Shown here: one piece after another, positions 8,939-20,065 of the stretch
Numbering within the stretch: the stretch's first letter is position 1
How the letters are laid out: every line of letters starts with the position of its first letter
Assembly: GCF_023073415.1 (NCBI RefSeq)
Contig: NZ_JADPJL010000012.1
Span: forward strand, 818,501-882,500
Direction: 5' to 3'
Source of the DNA: Bradyrhizobium sp. 190
GTDB taxonomy: Bacteria > Pseudomonadota > Alphaproteobacteria > Rhizobiales > Xanthobacteraceae
DNA length: 64,000 nucleotides
The notes under the pieces: generated by a model
What the model was told of the DNA's origin: nothing
Seen by the model: the letters and a program-made list of their open reading frames with translations, nothing else
The model's database searches: none
Position numbers and translations under genes: made by a program

Positions 8939-10222
8939 ATGAACATCCTCCTGCTCGGTTCCGGCGGCCGCGAACACGCTCTCGCATGGAAGATCGCCGC
9001 TTCCCCGCTGCTCACCAAGCTGTGGTGTGCGCCCGGCAATGCCGGGATCGCCAGGGAGGCGGAATGCATCGCGCTTGATATTGCCAATCATTCCGCGGTG
9101 ATCGAGTTCTGCAAAAGCAACGCTGTCGATCTTGTGGTGGTCGGCCCGGAAACGCCACTGGCGGCCGGGATCGTCGACGAGCTCGCGGCGGCCGGCATCA
9201 AGGCGTTCGGACCGGGCAAGCAGGCGGCGCAGCTCGAGGGATCCAAGGGGTTTACCAAGGCGCTCTGCACCGAATTCAACATTCCGACCGGCGCCTATGG
9301 CCGCTTCACGACGGCTGATGATGCGCTGGCTTATGTCCGCAAGCAGGGCGCGCCGATCGTGGTCAAGGCTGACGGCCTTGCCGCCGGCAAGGGCGTCGTC
9401 GTTGCGAAAACACTGGCCGAGGCGGAAGCCGCCATCGCCATGATGTTCGACGGCGCGTTCGGTTCGGCCGGCACTGAAGTCGTGATTGAGGAATTCCTCT
9501 CTGGCCGCGAGATCAGCTTCTTCGCGCTGTGCGACGGCGAAACCGCGATCCCGCTTGCCTCCGCCCAAGACCACAAGCGCGTGTTCGATCACGACGAGGG
9601 ACCGAACACCGGCGGCATGGGCGCCTATTCGCCGACGCCGTTCGTGACTTCAGAAATTCACGACCAGATCATGGCGCGGATCATCCTGCCGACGGTTACG
9701 GGCATGAAGCAGCGCGGCACGCCGTTCCGCGGCGTGCTTTATGCGGGCGTGATGCTGACCGAGCAGGGGCCGAAGCTTTTCGAATACAATGTCCGTTTCG
9801 GTGATCCCGAGTGCCAGGTGCTGATGCTGCGGATGATGTCCGACATCGTGCCGGCGTTTCTGGCGGCCTGCGACGGAGAACTGAAGCATTTCGACCTGCG
9901 CTGGTTCCCCGATCCGGCACTGACGGTGGTGATGGCGGCGAAGGGTTATCCCGGCGATTACAAGAAGGGCACGCGCATCGAGGGCCTCGATGACGCGGCC
10001 AAGATCGAGGGCGTCGAGATCTTCCACGCCGGCACGGTGGCGAAGGACGGCGCCATTCTCGCCAATGGCGGGCGCGTGCTGAATGTCTGCGCAATGGGAA
10101 AGACGGTGCTGGAGGCGCAGCAGCTAGCCTATCAGGCAGTTGATTGCATCCAATGGCCTGATGGTTTCTGCCGCCGTGATATCGCCTGGCAAGCGGTGGA
10201 GCAGGAGAGGGCGAGGGGCTAG
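8939..10222 (+). CDS. purD: Phosphoribosylamine-glycine ligase
   Basis: GAR synthetase, 427 residues, the second step of de novo purine synthesis: phosphoribosylamine + glycine + ATP. The ATP-grasp fold is evident: N-terminal [18 protein letters not shown], substrate loop [19 protein letters not shown]-binding [37 protein letters not shown], and the metal-binding [13 protein letters not shown]. Length matches the family. It is divergent from xseA across a 168-base gap with no other gene. It is followed by a family A repeat, and no other purine gene is nearby. Confidence 0.97.
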   Translation: MNILLLGSGGREHALAWKIAASPLLTKLWCAPGNAGIAREAECIALDIANHSAVIEFCKSNAVDLVVVGPETPLAAGIVDELAAAGIKAFGPGKQAAQLEGSKGFTKALCTEFNIPTGAYGRFTTADDALAYVRKQGAPIVVKADGLAAGKGVVVAKTLAEAEAAIAMMFDGAFGSAGTEVVIEEFLSGREISFFALCDGETAIPLASAQDHKRVFDHDEGPNTGGMGAYSPTPFVTSEIHDQIMARIILPTVTGMKQRGTPFRGVLYAGVMLTEQGPKLFEYNVRFGDPECQVLMLRMMSDIVPAFLAACDGELKHFDLRWFPDPALTVVMAAKGYPGDYKKGTRIEGLDDAAKIEGVEIFHAGTVAKDGAILANGGRVLNVCAMGKTVLEAQQLAYQAVDCIQWPDGFCRRDIAWQAVEQERARG

Positions 10223-10230
10223 GGCAGTCG

Positions 10231-10319
10231 CGTAGGGTGGGCAAAGCGAAGCGTGCCCACCACAACGATCTCGGTCCGCAATGGTGGGCACGGCGCTTCG
10301 CGCCTTTTCCCACCCTACG
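10231..10319. repeat. Palindromic intergenic repeat, family A copy 2
   Basis: Inverted repeat with the same GTAGGGTGGGCAAAGCGAAG left arm as the copy at 5806. The right arm has diverged slightly in its inner part but ends in the matching CCCACCCTACG. It lies between the convergent purD and acyl-CoA dehydrogenase genes, seven bases from the latter's stop, and could terminate both. Confidence 0.88.
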
Positions 10320-10325
10320 TAGTCG

Positions 10326-11558
10326 TCAGAGCAAATCGCCGCCCACCGCGCTCGCCGTCGTGCCGTGCTCGCGGAACGCCTTGATGACGTTCTTGCCGAT
10401 CTTCCACTTGTGCACCTCGTCCGGGCCGTCGACCAGTCGCTGTGCGCGCACCTGCGTGTACCATTTGGCGAGCGGCGTATCCTGGCTGAAGCCGAGCGCG
10501 CCGTGGAGCTGTATCGCGGTGTCGATTACCTTGTGCACCATGTGTGCGTGGAAGATCTTGGCGATCGAGTTTTCCTGCCGGATATCGAGGCCCTTTTCCG
10601 CCTTGTAGGCGATGTGCAGCAGCATCAGGCGGCCGATGTAGAGCTGCTCGGCACAGTCTGCGAGCATGAACTGGACGGCTTGCCGGTCGGAGAGCAACTG
10701 GCCGAAGGTCGAGCGCTTGGTGATGTGGGCGACCGCCATGTCGAGCGCGCGTTGCGCCTTGGCGACGTTGTGCATGCCGTGGCGGAGGCGGCCATAGGCG
10801 AGGCGGTGCTGACCCATCGCAAAGCCGTTGCCTTCGCCGCCGACGAGATTGTCGGCCGGCACCTTCAGGTCCCTGATCTCGATTTCGGAGTGACCGCCGT
10901 GGATCACCTCGTCATGCGGTCCCTCGATTGCCATGTTGGCGACGTTGCGCTTGATCTTGTAGCCGGGGTTCGGCAACTCGACGAGGAAGGTGGAATATTG
11001 CTTGTGCCGCGGCGCGTTCGGATCGGTCTTGGCCATCACCAGCGCCATATCGGCCACGCTGGCGGAGGAGGAAAACCACTTCTCGCCGTTCAGGACGTAA
11101 TTCTCGTTGCCGTCCTTCACCGCCGTGGTCTGCATGCCGGTGGCGTCGGCGCCGGCCGCTTTCTCGGTCATCGAGAAGCAGATCCGTTTGTCGCCGTTGA
11201 GCAGGGGTTTAAGGAACTTCTCCTTCTGATATTCCGTGCCGTGGGCGAGGATTGTCATCATCGAGGCGTCGTCGGGCCCCTGCGTGTTCATCGAGAGCGC
11301 GCCGAGCATGCTCTCGCCGAGCTCCATCTGCACCAGCGCGTTCGCCAGCGGACCGAGGCCCATGCCGCCATATTCCTTCGGCACCCACGGGCACCACAGG
11401 CCGCGCGCGCGGGCCTTGGCCCGCAGCGGACCCAGCACTTCGGCGAGCGGCTTGGTATCGAGTTCCTTCTCCGCGGGGATGCATTCGTCGTGCACCCATT
11501 GGCGGACTTTTTCGCGGATCGCCTTGGCTTCGGCCGGGATTTCGAAATCGATCGACAT
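10326..11558 (-). CDS. Acyl-CoA dehydrogenase family protein
   Basis: A 410-residue FAD-dependent acyl-CoA dehydrogenase. It contains ICFSMTEKAAGADATGMQTTA and YVLNGEKWFSSSASVADMALVMAKT (flavin/substrate region), the helical C-terminal domain ITKRSTFGQLLSDRQAVQFMLADCAEQL, and the FAD-binding QLHGALGFSQDTPLAKWY. It resembles the FadE11/CaiA-like dehydrogenases of about 400 residues. No electron-transfer flavoprotein or CoA ligase gene is adjacent, so the substrate cannot be deduced. It is divergent from a haloacid-dehalogenase-type hydrolase with 126 bases between the starts. Confidence 0.92.
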   Translation of the reverse strand: MSIDFEIPAEAKAIREKVRQWVHDECIPAEKELDTKPLAEVLGPLRAKARARGLWCPWVPKEYGGMGLGPLANALVQMELGESMLGALSMNTQGPDDASMMTILAHGTEYQKEKFLKPLLNGDKRICFSMTEKAAGADATGMQTTAVKDGNENYVLNGEKWFSSSASVADMALVMAKTDPNAPRHKQYSTFLVELPNPGYKIKRNVANMAIEGPHDEVIHGGHSEIEIRDLKVPADNLVGGEGNGFAMGQHRLAYGRLRHGMHNVAKAQRALDMAVAHITKRSTFGQLLSDRQAVQFMLADCAEQLYIGRLMLLHIAYKAEKGLDIRQENSIAKIFHAHMVHKVIDTAIQLHGALGFSQDTPLAKWYTQVRAQRLVDGPDEVHKWKIGKNVIKAFREHGTTASAVGGDLL

Positions 11559-11684
11559 CTGACGGTTTCCTCGGTTCTTGTTCCTGTTGGTCGGGCTTGA
11601 GGAATGGCATAAACCTGCGGCCTGCCAGCGGCAACGGCAAACAAAGTTTGAAGCAATAGAAGCAGCCCACGAGGGAGCGCGCCC

Positions 11685-12590
11685 ATGCCCGATCTTGCCG
11701 ATCTGTTTCCCGGATACGCCTCCGAATGGATCAATACCTCGTCGGGCCGCATCTTTGCCCGCGTTGGCGGCAAGGGTCCGCCGCTGTTGCTGCTGCACGG
11801 ATTCTCGTCCACGCATGTGATGTGGCACCCGGTTGCGCCGCAACTGGCGGACAGATTCACGCTGATCATCGCCGACCTGCCGGGCTATGGCTGGTCTGAC
11901 ATGCCGCGCAGCGACGGGAACCACACGCCCTACACCAAGCGCGCGATGGCGAAGGTCATGGTGGAGGCGATGGAGCAACTCGGCCATGTGCATTTCGCGC
12001 TCGCCGGTCACGACCGTGGCGGGCGGGTGTCGTATCGGCTGGCGCTCGATCATCCCGGCCGGTTGTCGAAGCTAGCCGTGCTGGATATCGCGCCGACCTA
12101 TGATTATTGGGAAAAGCTGAACCGGCTCTCCGCGTTGAAGATCTACCATTGGGCGTTTCTGGCGCAGCCTTATCCGTTGCCGGAGACGCTCGTCGCAAGC
12201 AATGGAGAGTTCTTTCTCAAGTGGAAGATGGCGAGCCAGACCAAATCGAAGACGCTCGACGCCATCGATCCGCGCGCGCTGGAACATTATCTGGCGCCAT
12301 TCCGCGATCCCGCCCGCGTGCATGCGATGTGCGAGGATTACCGCGCCGGCGCCTATGCCGATTACGAGATCGACAAGGCGGATTTCGATGCCGGTAAAAA
12401 GATCACGATCCCGATGCTGGCGCTGTGGGGCGATGCCGGTGTTGCAAGCGCTGCTGCGACGCCGCTCGATACGTGGAAGAAATGGGCGACGAATGTCAGG
12501 GGAGCGCCGGTGGATTCCGGGCATTTTCTCACCGAGGAGAATCCGGATGTGACGGCGAAGTTGTTGCGGGAGTTTTTTACCGCAGAGTGA
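11685..12590 (+). CDS. Fluoroacetate dehalogenase-type alpha/beta hydrolase
   Basis: A 301-residue hydrolase that closely follows fluoroacetate dehalogenase (FAcD) of Rhodopseudomonas palustris. By direct counting the nucleophile is Asp110 in GHDRGGR, with carboxylate-binding Arg111 and Arg114, triad acid Asp134 (VLDIAP), halide-pocket His155 and Trp156 (YHWAF) and Tyr219 (DYRAG), and general base His280 (DSGHFL). These numbers match what I recall for the R. palustris enzyme. The Trp at position 185 of that enzyme is not at the same number here (Gln185, with Trp180 nearby). Likely reaction: hydrolytic dehalogenation of a small haloacetate; fluoride versus chloride preference cannot be read. 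The ATG has GAGGGAG upstream. Confidence 0.88.
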   Translation: MPDLADLFPGYASEWINTSSGRIFARVGGKGPPLLLLHGFSSTHVMWHPVAPQLADRFTLIIADLPGYGWSDMPRSDGNHTPYTKRAMAKVMVEAMEQLGHVHFALAGHDRGGRVSYRLALDHPGRLSKLAVLDIAPTYDYWEKLNRLSALKIYHWAFLAQPYPLPETLVASNGEFFLKWKMASQTKSKTLDAIDPRALEHYLAPFRDPARVHAMCEDYRAGAYADYEIDKADFDAGKKITIPMLALWGDAGVASAAATPLDTWKKWATNVRGAPVDSGHFLTEENPDVTAKLLREFFTAE

Positions 12591-12595
12591 TTTCG

Positions 12596-12675
12596 TAACC
12601 CGGATGGAGCGAAGCGCAATCCGGGACAGTGTCCACGATATTCCCCGGATTGCGCTGCGCTCCATCCGGGCTACA
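12596..12675. repeat. Palindromic intergenic repeat, family B copy 1
   Basis: Inverted repeat with arms GTAACCCGGATGGAGCGAAG and the complement ending in CTCCATCCGGGCTAC, separated by a short centre. It lies between the convergent hydrolase and tadA genes. A second copy with the same arms is at 52774. It differs in sequence from family A. Confidence 0.88.
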
Positions 12676-12681
12676 GGCCGA

Positions 12682-13128
12682 TCACCGCCGCACCTTGAAA
12701 AACTCCTTGAGCAGCGTCGCCGCCTCTGTCTCCCCGACCGCCGAATAAACCTCCGGCACGTGGTGGCAGGTCGGCTGCGCAAAGAACCGCACGCCGGAAT
12801 CCACCGCGCCGCCCTTGGGATCGGCCGCGCCGTAATAGAGCCGCCGGATCCGGGCGAACGAAATCGCGCCGGCGCACATGGTGCAAGGCTCCAGGGTGAC
12901 GTAGAGGTCGCAATCGACCAGCCGCTCGGTCCCGATGGCCTCCGCCGCCTGCCGGATCGCCAGGATTTCGGCATGGGCGGTTGGATCGCGGTCGGTCAGC
13001 GTCCGGTTGCCGGCGGTAGCGATCACCTCGTAACCCCTCACGATCACGCATCCGATCGGAACTTCCCCGGCTTTTCCGGCGTTTTCGGCCGTTTTCAGTG
13101 CCAAATCCATGAAAGAAGGGACAGTCAT
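12682..13128 (-). CDS. tadA: tRNA-specific adenosine deaminase
   Basis: TadA, 148 residues, converts A34 to inosine in tRNA-Arg(ACG), an essential step in most bacteria. The zinc site is HAE (TAHAEILAIRQAAE) plus PCTMC (LEPCTMCAGAISFARI), with the general-base glutamate in HAE. The IGCVIV and GNRTLTDRDPTAHAE segments and length match the family. ATG at 13128 gives the usual N-terminus; an in-frame ATG at 13140 would add four residues. It runs opposite to the next gene, with a 165-base gap holding both promoters. Confidence 0.95.
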   Translation of the reverse strand: MTVPSFMDLALKTAENAGKAGEVPIGCVIVRGYEVIATAGNRTLTDRDPTAHAEILAIRQAAEAIGTERLVDCDLYVTLEPCTMCAGAISFARIRRLYYGAADPKGGAVDSGVRFFAQPTCHHVPEVYSAVGETEAATLLKEFFKVRR

Positions 13129-13293
13129 GCCTCGTATCATCGGAAGAAACCTGCTACTAGCTGCGCCTTCAGCAAACGTGGATGCCGGTTTTGCGTGAGA
13201 ATGCGCCTTGAGCGAAGCGCGCGCGCGTTACCGCTTTGACAGCCCATCCGCATCCGCCTGATAGCCATTTTACCTGCACCCGAGAGACCATTC

Positions 13294-15381
<2,088 letters not shown>

Positions 15382-15388
15382 TTGGGCG

Positions 15389-15943
15389 ATGCGTGTCGTC
15401 GGCGGACGATTGAAGGGTCGTAATCTGGCCGCGCCGTCCTCGCAGGCGATCCGCCCGACGGCGGATCGGTTGCGGGAGTCCGTGTTCAACATCCTGATCC
15501 ATGCCTATGACCACCCGATCGAAGGCGCGCGCGTGCTCGACTTGTTCGCCGGTACCGGCGCGCTCGGCATAGAAGCGGTATCGCGCGGCGCCGGCTTCAC
15601 GCTGTTCGTCGACAATGGCGCCGAGGCGCGCGCGCTGTTGCGCAACAATGTCGAGGCGCTGGGCCTGGGCGGCGTGACAAAGGTTTATCGCCGCGATGCC
15701 ACCAATCTCGGTCCGGCACATCCGATGGAGCCGTTCTCGCTGGCCTTTCTCGATCCGCCTTACGGCAAGGGTCTGGCCGACAAGGCGCTGGCCTCGTTGC
15801 GCGATGGGGGCTGGCTGACGCCGGGGGCGCTGCTGGTGGTGGAGGAGGCGAAGGCTGCGGCGTTTGCGGCGCCCGATGGTTTCGAGGAGCTGGAGCGGCG
15901 CGCGTATGACGATACGGAGTTCGTGTTTTTGCGAGGTCTGTAG
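15389..15943 (+). CDS. rsmD: 16S rRNA (guanine(966)-N(2))-methyltransferase
   Basis: RsmD, 184 residues, methylates G966 of 16S rRNA using SAM. It has the opening MRVVGGRLKGRNL, the IRPTADRLRESVFNIL segment, SAM-binding motif I VLDLFAGTGALGIEAVSRG, and catalytic motif IV LDPPYGKGLADKAL. Length matches the family. It starts seven bases after the pseudouridine synthase stop, so these two rRNA-modification genes are in one transcript. Its TAG stop lies in the left arm of a family A repeat, as for lpxK. Confidence 0.95.
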   Translation: MRVVGGRLKGRNLAAPSSQAIRPTADRLRESVFNILIHAYDHPIEGARVLDLFAGTGALGIEAVSRGAGFTLFVDNGAEARALLRNNVEALGLGGVTKVYRRDATNLGPAHPMEPFSLAFLDPPYGKGLADKALASLRDGGWLTPGALLVVEEAKAAAFAAPDGFEELERRAYDDTEFVFLRGL

Positions 15944-16034
15944 GGTGGGCAAAGCGAAGCGTGCCCACCATTCTCACCAAGTATTTCCGAGGAGATGGTG
16001 GGCACGTCGCTAACGCTCCTTTGCCCACCCTACG
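15940..16034. repeat. Palindromic intergenic repeat, family A copy 3
   Basis: Same arms as the copy at 5806 (GTAGGGTGGGCAAAGCGAAG, ending CCCACCCTACG). The left arm contributes the rsmD stop codon. It separates convergent rsmD and mutL, whose stop is six bases beyond the right end. Confidence 0.88.
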
Positions 16035-16039
16035 ATTCG

Positions 16040-17845
16040 TTACCGCCGCCCGAACAGCTTCTCGATATCGCTCAGCTTCAATTCCACATAGGTCGGCCGG
16101 CCGTGGTTGCACTGGCCGGAATTCGGTGTGTCTTCCATCTCGCGCAGAAGCGCGTTCATCTCCTCCGGCTTGAGGCGGCGGCCGGCGCGGACTGAGCCGT
16201 GGCAGGCCATGGTGGCCGCGACATGCATCAAACGCCGCTCCAGAGGCAGCGCCTCGTCCCATTCAGCCATGTGCTCGGCGAGATCGCGGAGCAGCGCCGC
16301 CGCATTGGTCTTGCCGAGCAGCGACGGCGTCTCGCGCACCGCCACTGCGCCGGGGCCAAAGGATTCGATCGCCAATCCAAACGATGCCAGTTCGTCGGCG
16401 CGCGAGAGCAGTCTTTCGACAGTCGCCTCATCGAGTTCGACGATCTCGGGGATCAGCAGGATCTGCCGCTGCACGCCATTCTTCGCCAGCGACGCCTTCA
16501 GCTTCTCATAGACGATGCGCTCATGGGCGGCGTGCTGGTCCACGACGATGAGGCCGTCGCGGGTCTGCGAGACGATATAGGTCTCGTGGATCTGCGTGCG
16601 AGCCGCACCGAGCGGGCGGTCGAGCAGATCGGGCGAGGGATGCACTTCGAAGCGCACGTCGGCAGTAGGTGTGCCGACGTCGAACGCGGCCTGTCCCACC
16701 TCGGCAAAAGCCGGAGCGGCGGCGCCTTCGAACGAAGGCCTGACCGGATATGCGGGCGAACTCCGCCAGTCCCAGTTGGTCGGGCGCGGCGTAAAGGACG
16801 GGCGGAATGCCGACAGCGCCGCGCCGTCGGTATTGGCGGCGGTGCGCCGGCCTTCGCGGGCGAGACCGTCCTTCAACGCGTGCACGATCAGCGCGCGGAC
16901 GAGGCCGGCGTTGCGGAAGCGCACCTCGGTCTTGGCGGGATGCACGTTGGCGTCCACCTCCTGCGGCTCCAGTGTCACGAACAGCGCTACGACAGGATGA
17001 CGGTCGCGCGGCAGGTAATCGGAATAAGCGGCGCGGACCGCGCCGAGGATGAGCTTGTCGCGCACCGGACGGCCGTTGACGAAGAGATATTGTCCGAGCG
17101 CGTTGGCCCGCGTCAGCGAGGGGGCTGCGGCAAAACCCTCGACCATGACGCCTTCGCGCTCAGCGCGCACTTCGATCGCGCTTGAACGGAAATCGCTGCC
17201 CAGGATATCGCCGAGCCGCGTCAGCCGGCCCGCCGCGCCGGGCAGTGCCGCGGCCCAGGTCACCGGCGCGCGCTCCTCGCCGGCGAGCGTGAAGGCGATA
17301 TCGGGCCGCGCCATCGCCAGCCGCCGCACCACTTCGCGGATCGCTTCGGCTTCGGTACGGTCGGTCTTGAGGAATTTCAACCGGGCCGGCGTTGCGTAAA
17401 AGAGATCGCTGACTTCGACGCGGGTGCCTTGCGACAGCGCCGCCGGCATGATCTGCGATTTTGCGCCGCCTTCGACCGACAGCGACCAGGCGTGCGGCTC
17501 GCTGCCGCGGCGCGTGGTGATGCCGAGCTTCGCCACCGCGCCGATCGAGGGCAGGGCCTCGCCGCGAAAGCCCAGCGTGCGAATGAGCAACAAATCCTCG
17601 TCGTCGAGCTTGGAGGTGGCGTGGCGATCGACGGCGAGCGCTAGGTCGCCATGGGTCATGCCGCTGCCATCGTCGGTGATGCCGATCCGCCGCCGGCCGC
17701 CGCCATCGGTGAAGATGTCGACCCGGCTGGCGCCGGCGTCGATGGCATTTTCGACCAGTTCCTTGACCACGCTCGCGGGACGTTCGACCACCTCGCCGGC
17801 GGCGATGCGGTTGACGACCTGTTCGGGGAGCTGGCGTACGGGCAT
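16040..17845 (-). CDS. mutL: DNA mismatch repair protein MutL
   Basis: MutL, 601 residues. The N-terminal GHKL ATPase has VVERPASVVKELVENAIDAGA, DDGSGM, RHATSKL, LGFRGEALPSI. The middle domain includes FVNGRPVRD and HPAKTEVRF. The C-terminal dimerisation/endonuclease domain includes DQHAAHERIVYEKLK (the DQHAx2Ex4E metal motif) and ACHGSVRAG near the end, plus CNHGRPTYVEL. The motif indicates a nicking MutL, as in MutH-less bacteria. A variable linker of about 90 residues joins the halves. MutS is not in the window. Confidence 0.96.
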   Translation of the reverse strand: MPVRQLPEQVVNRIAAGEVVERPASVVKELVENAIDAGASRVDIFTDGGGRRRIGITDDGSGMTHGDLALAVDRHATSKLDDEDLLLIRTLGFRGEALPSIGAVAKLGITTRRGSEPHAWSLSVEGGAKSQIMPAALSQGTRVEVSDLFYATPARLKFLKTDRTEAEAIREVVRRLAMARPDIAFTLAGEERAPVTWAAALPGAAGRLTRLGDILGSDFRSSAIEVRAEREGVMVEGFAAAPSLTRANALGQYLFVNGRPVRDKLILGAVRAAYSDYLPRDRHPVVALFVTLEPQEVDANVHPAKTEVRFRNAGLVRALIVHALKDGLAREGRRTAANTDGAALSAFRPSFTPRPTNWDWRSSPAYPVRPSFEGAAAPAFAEVGQAAFDVGTPTADVRFEVHPSPDLLDRPLGAARTQIHETYIVSQTRDGLIVVDQHAAHERIVYEKLKASLAKNGVQRQILLIPEIVELDEATVERLLSRADELASFGLAIESFGPGAVAVRETPSLLGKTNAAALLRDLAEHMAEWDEALPLERRLMHVAATMACHGSVRAGRRLKPEEMNALLREMEDTPNSGQCNHGRPTYVELKLSDIEKLFGRR

Positions 17846-18073
17846 GGGGACGGGGGGCTTGAGCGTCGATTCGAGGCTGAACCGCCATTGTAGGCGCTAG
17901 GGGTGGCAAATGCATGGGAAGAAGCCGAAACACTGCCCGGCTGGGGATGAAAATGGACTATGGCCTTGAAGATGCTGAGTTTCGTCGCGGCGGGCCGCCG
18001 CGAGTTGGGATTGTGAGGTCGCGTGGTCAGGTATATCGTTTAGAAAAGTTATAATCTGACGGGGAGGAACGCC

Positions 18074-18391
18074 ATGTGCCATCTGTTCGCGCACCAGCCT
18101 CAACGCGACTATGAATCGCAGACCCGGTCGCTGCGGATGGGCGGCCATTCCACCTCGATCCGGCTGGAAATATCGTTCTGGGACACGCTGGAGGAGATCG
18201 CGGCGAAAGAGGGGATGAGCCTTGCAAAGTTCCTTACCACGCTGCACGACGAGGTCCTCGACCACCACGGCGAGGTCAAAAATTTTGCGTCGCTGTTGCG
18301 CTGCTCCTGCCTGATCTATCGCGCCAAGAGCGCTGTTGTCGTGCCGGAATTTCGTGGCAGTGTTCCTGCCATTCTCGATGCAGCCGAATAG
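18074..18391 (+). CDS. Ribbon-helix-helix domain protein
   Basis: A 105-residue protein. Residues about 24-75 form a ribbon-helix-helix motif of the RHH_4 type: STSIRLEISFWDTLEEIAAKEGMSLAKFLTTLHDEVLDHHGEV, with the N-terminal strand (SIRLE) predicted to contact DNA. The remainder (NFASLLRCSCLIY) is short. Such proteins occur as stand-alone regulators in Hyphomicrobiales; the target is unknown. GGGGAGGA lies just upstream of the ATG, and a TATAAT hexamer at 18050-18055 may be the -10 box, although it is close to the start. Confidence 0.8.
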   Translation: MCHLFAHQPQRDYESQTRSLRMGGHSTSIRLEISFWDTLEEIAAKEGMSLAKFLTTLHDEVLDHHGEVKNFASLLRCSCLIYRAKSAVVVPEFRGSVPAILDAAE

Positions 18392-18412
18392 TTTCCGTCC
18401 GATCTAAAGGAA

Positions 18413-18445
18413 AAGCGGCTCGGTCCATCCCGGACCGAGCCGCTT
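18413..18445. terminator. Bidirectional hairpin terminator
   Basis: A perfect 14-base stem (AAGCGGCTCGGTCC with its complement) around a 5-base loop, between the convergent ribbon-helix-helix and GMC oxidoreductase genes. Only short T-rich sequence flanks it, so it may be a weak intrinsic or processed terminator serving both directions. Confidence 0.75.
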
Positions 18446-18458
18446 CCGTTTGCGGGAA

Positions 18459-20027
18459 TTAGATTTCCTTGCGCTGCATCGCACCGGCGATGTGGTCCGC
18501 CTGCCGGATTGCCAGCGAGACGATCGTCAGCGTCGGATTGCAGGCAGCGCCGCTGGTGAACTGGCTGCCGTCGGAGATGAACAGGTTCTTGACGTCGTGG
18601 GTCTGGCCGAACTTGTTCACCACGCCATCCCCAGGCTTTTCGCTCATCCTGTTAGTGCCGAGGTTGTGCGTGCTCGGGTAGGGCGGCGTCGGATAGGTCA
18701 CGGTGGCGCCCACGGCCTCGTAGACGGCGGCCCCCTGCTTGTAGGCGTGATTGCGCATCGCGACGTCGTTGGGATGATCGTCGAAATGCACGCTCGCGAC
18801 CGGCATGCCGAACTTGTCCTTGGCCTTCGGATCCAGCGTGATGCGGTTGGTTTCCTGCGGCATGTCCTCGCCGACCAGCCACATGCCGGCCATGCGCGGA
18901 TAGGACTCCATCGCTGACGTGAAGGAGCGTCCCCACGCGCCGGGGTTCAGGAACGCCGCCATGAAGGGGACGCCGATCGACAGCGTCTCCATCTCATAGC
19001 CGCCGACGAAGCCGCGTTTGGGATCGTTCTTGGCTTCGTCTTTGATAATGCCGGCCATGGTGGTGCCGCGATACATGTGCACCGACTTCTCGAACGCGGC
19101 GTACACGCTGCCGGTCATGTGCCGCATGTAGTTGCGGCCGACCTGCCCGGACGAGTTGGCAAGGCCGTCCGGGAACACGGTCGAGGCGCTGTTGAGCAAT
19201 AGCCGCGGGCTCTCGATCGAGTTGCCCGCGACCGCCACCACGCGCGCCTTCTGGCGCTGCATCGCGCCGCTCTGGTCGGCATAGACCACGCCGGTCACCT
19301 TGCCGGACGCGTCGTGCTCGATCTTGATCACCATGCTGTTGGGGCGCACTTCGAGATTTCCGGTCGCCTCGCCCCTGGGGATCTCTGTATAGAGCGTCGA
19401 CCATTTCGCACCCGACTTGCAGCCCTGGAAGCAGAAGCCGATCTGCTGGCAGGCCGCGCGCCCGTCGCGTGCGTCGCTGTTGATCGCCATGTTGCCCGTG
19501 TGCACGGTCTTGTAGCCGAGCTTCTTCGCGCCGGCTTCCATCACCTTGAAATTGTTGTTGCCGGGCAGCCCCGCAATGCCGTTGGTTCGGGTCACGCCCA
19601 TCTTGTCTTCGGCCTTGGCGTACCACGGCTCCATCTCGGCGAGCGTGATCGGCCAGTCCTGCAGATTGGCGCCCGGGATACTGCCGTAGGTGGTCTTGGC
19701 CTTGAACTCGTGCTCGTCGAAGCGCAGCGACGCGCCGGCCCAGTGCGTCGTCGAGCCGCCGACCGCCTTGACGATCCAGGCCGGCAGATTGGCGAAGTCC
19801 TTGGCGACACGCCAGCTTCCGGATGTCGTGCGCATGTCCGACCAGGCGAGCTGCGTAAAGCTCTCCCACTCATCGTTGACGAAATCCTGCATTTCGATGC
19901 GCGCGCCGGCTTCAAGGATCACGACCTTGACGCCCTTCTGCGCAAGCTCATTGCCGAGCGTTCCGCCGCCGGCGCCCGAGCCCACGATCACGACCACACC
20001 GCTGTCATTCAGATCGAATTTTGCCAT
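18459..20027 (-). CDS. GMC family FAD-dependent oxidoreductase (gluconate/sorbitol dehydrogenase-like)
   Basis: A 522-residue GMC oxidoreductase. The FAD-binding Rossmann motif VVIVGSGAGGGTLGNELAQKGVKVVILEAG is at about residues 12-41, and GGSTTHWAGASLRF matches the second FAD contact. The C-terminal STHNLGTNRM and NPTLTIVSLAIRQADHIA segments carry the conserved catalytic His and the Asn of the active site. ACQQIGFCFQGC resembles the Cys-containing segment of gluconate/sorbitol/fructose dehydrogenase large subunits. It lacks its own signal peptide; the subunit-3-like partner upstream has a Tat signal, so hitch-hiker export is likely. Last gene of a four-gene operon with a cytochrome c. Substrate, probably a sugar or polyol, is unknown. 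Strong GGAGG precedes the ATG. Confidence 0.9.
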   Translation of the reverse strand: MAKFDLNDSGVVVIVGSGAGGGTLGNELAQKGVKVVILEAGARIEMQDFVNDEWESFTQLAWSDMRTTSGSWRVAKDFANLPAWIVKAVGGSTTHWAGASLRFDEHEFKAKTTYGSIPGANLQDWPITLAEMEPWYAKAEDKMGVTRTNGIAGLPGNNNFKVMEAGAKKLGYKTVHTGNMAINSDARDGRAACQQIGFCFQGCKSGAKWSTLYTEIPRGEATGNLEVRPNSMVIKIEHDASGKVTGVVYADQSGAMQRQKARVVAVAGNSIESPRLLLNSASTVFPDGLANSSGQVGRNYMRHMTGSVYAAFEKSVHMYRGTTMAGIIKDEAKNDPKRGFVGGYEMETLSIGVPFMAAFLNPGAWGRSFTSAMESYPRMAGMWLVGEDMPQETNRITLDPKAKDKFGMPVASVHFDDHPNDVAMRNHAYKQGAAVYEAVGATVTYPTPPYPSTHNLGTNRMSEKPGDGVVNKFGQTHDVKNLFISDGSQFTSGAACNPTLTIVSLAIRQADHIAGAMQRKEI

Positions 20028-20065
20028 GTTGAATTCCTCCCTGACTATTCGTTGCCTGTGGCGCT

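Noticed and set aside
8771..9592. Open frame extending xseA upstream by about 270 codons
   Set aside because: It runs antisense to the well conserved purD, has no domain, and XseA's conserved start is at 8770.
10231..10319. Family A, B, C and F palindromes considered as insertion sequences
   Set aside because: They are under 200 bases, contain no transposase, and no clear target-site duplications are visible; better described as non-autonomous palindromic repeats.
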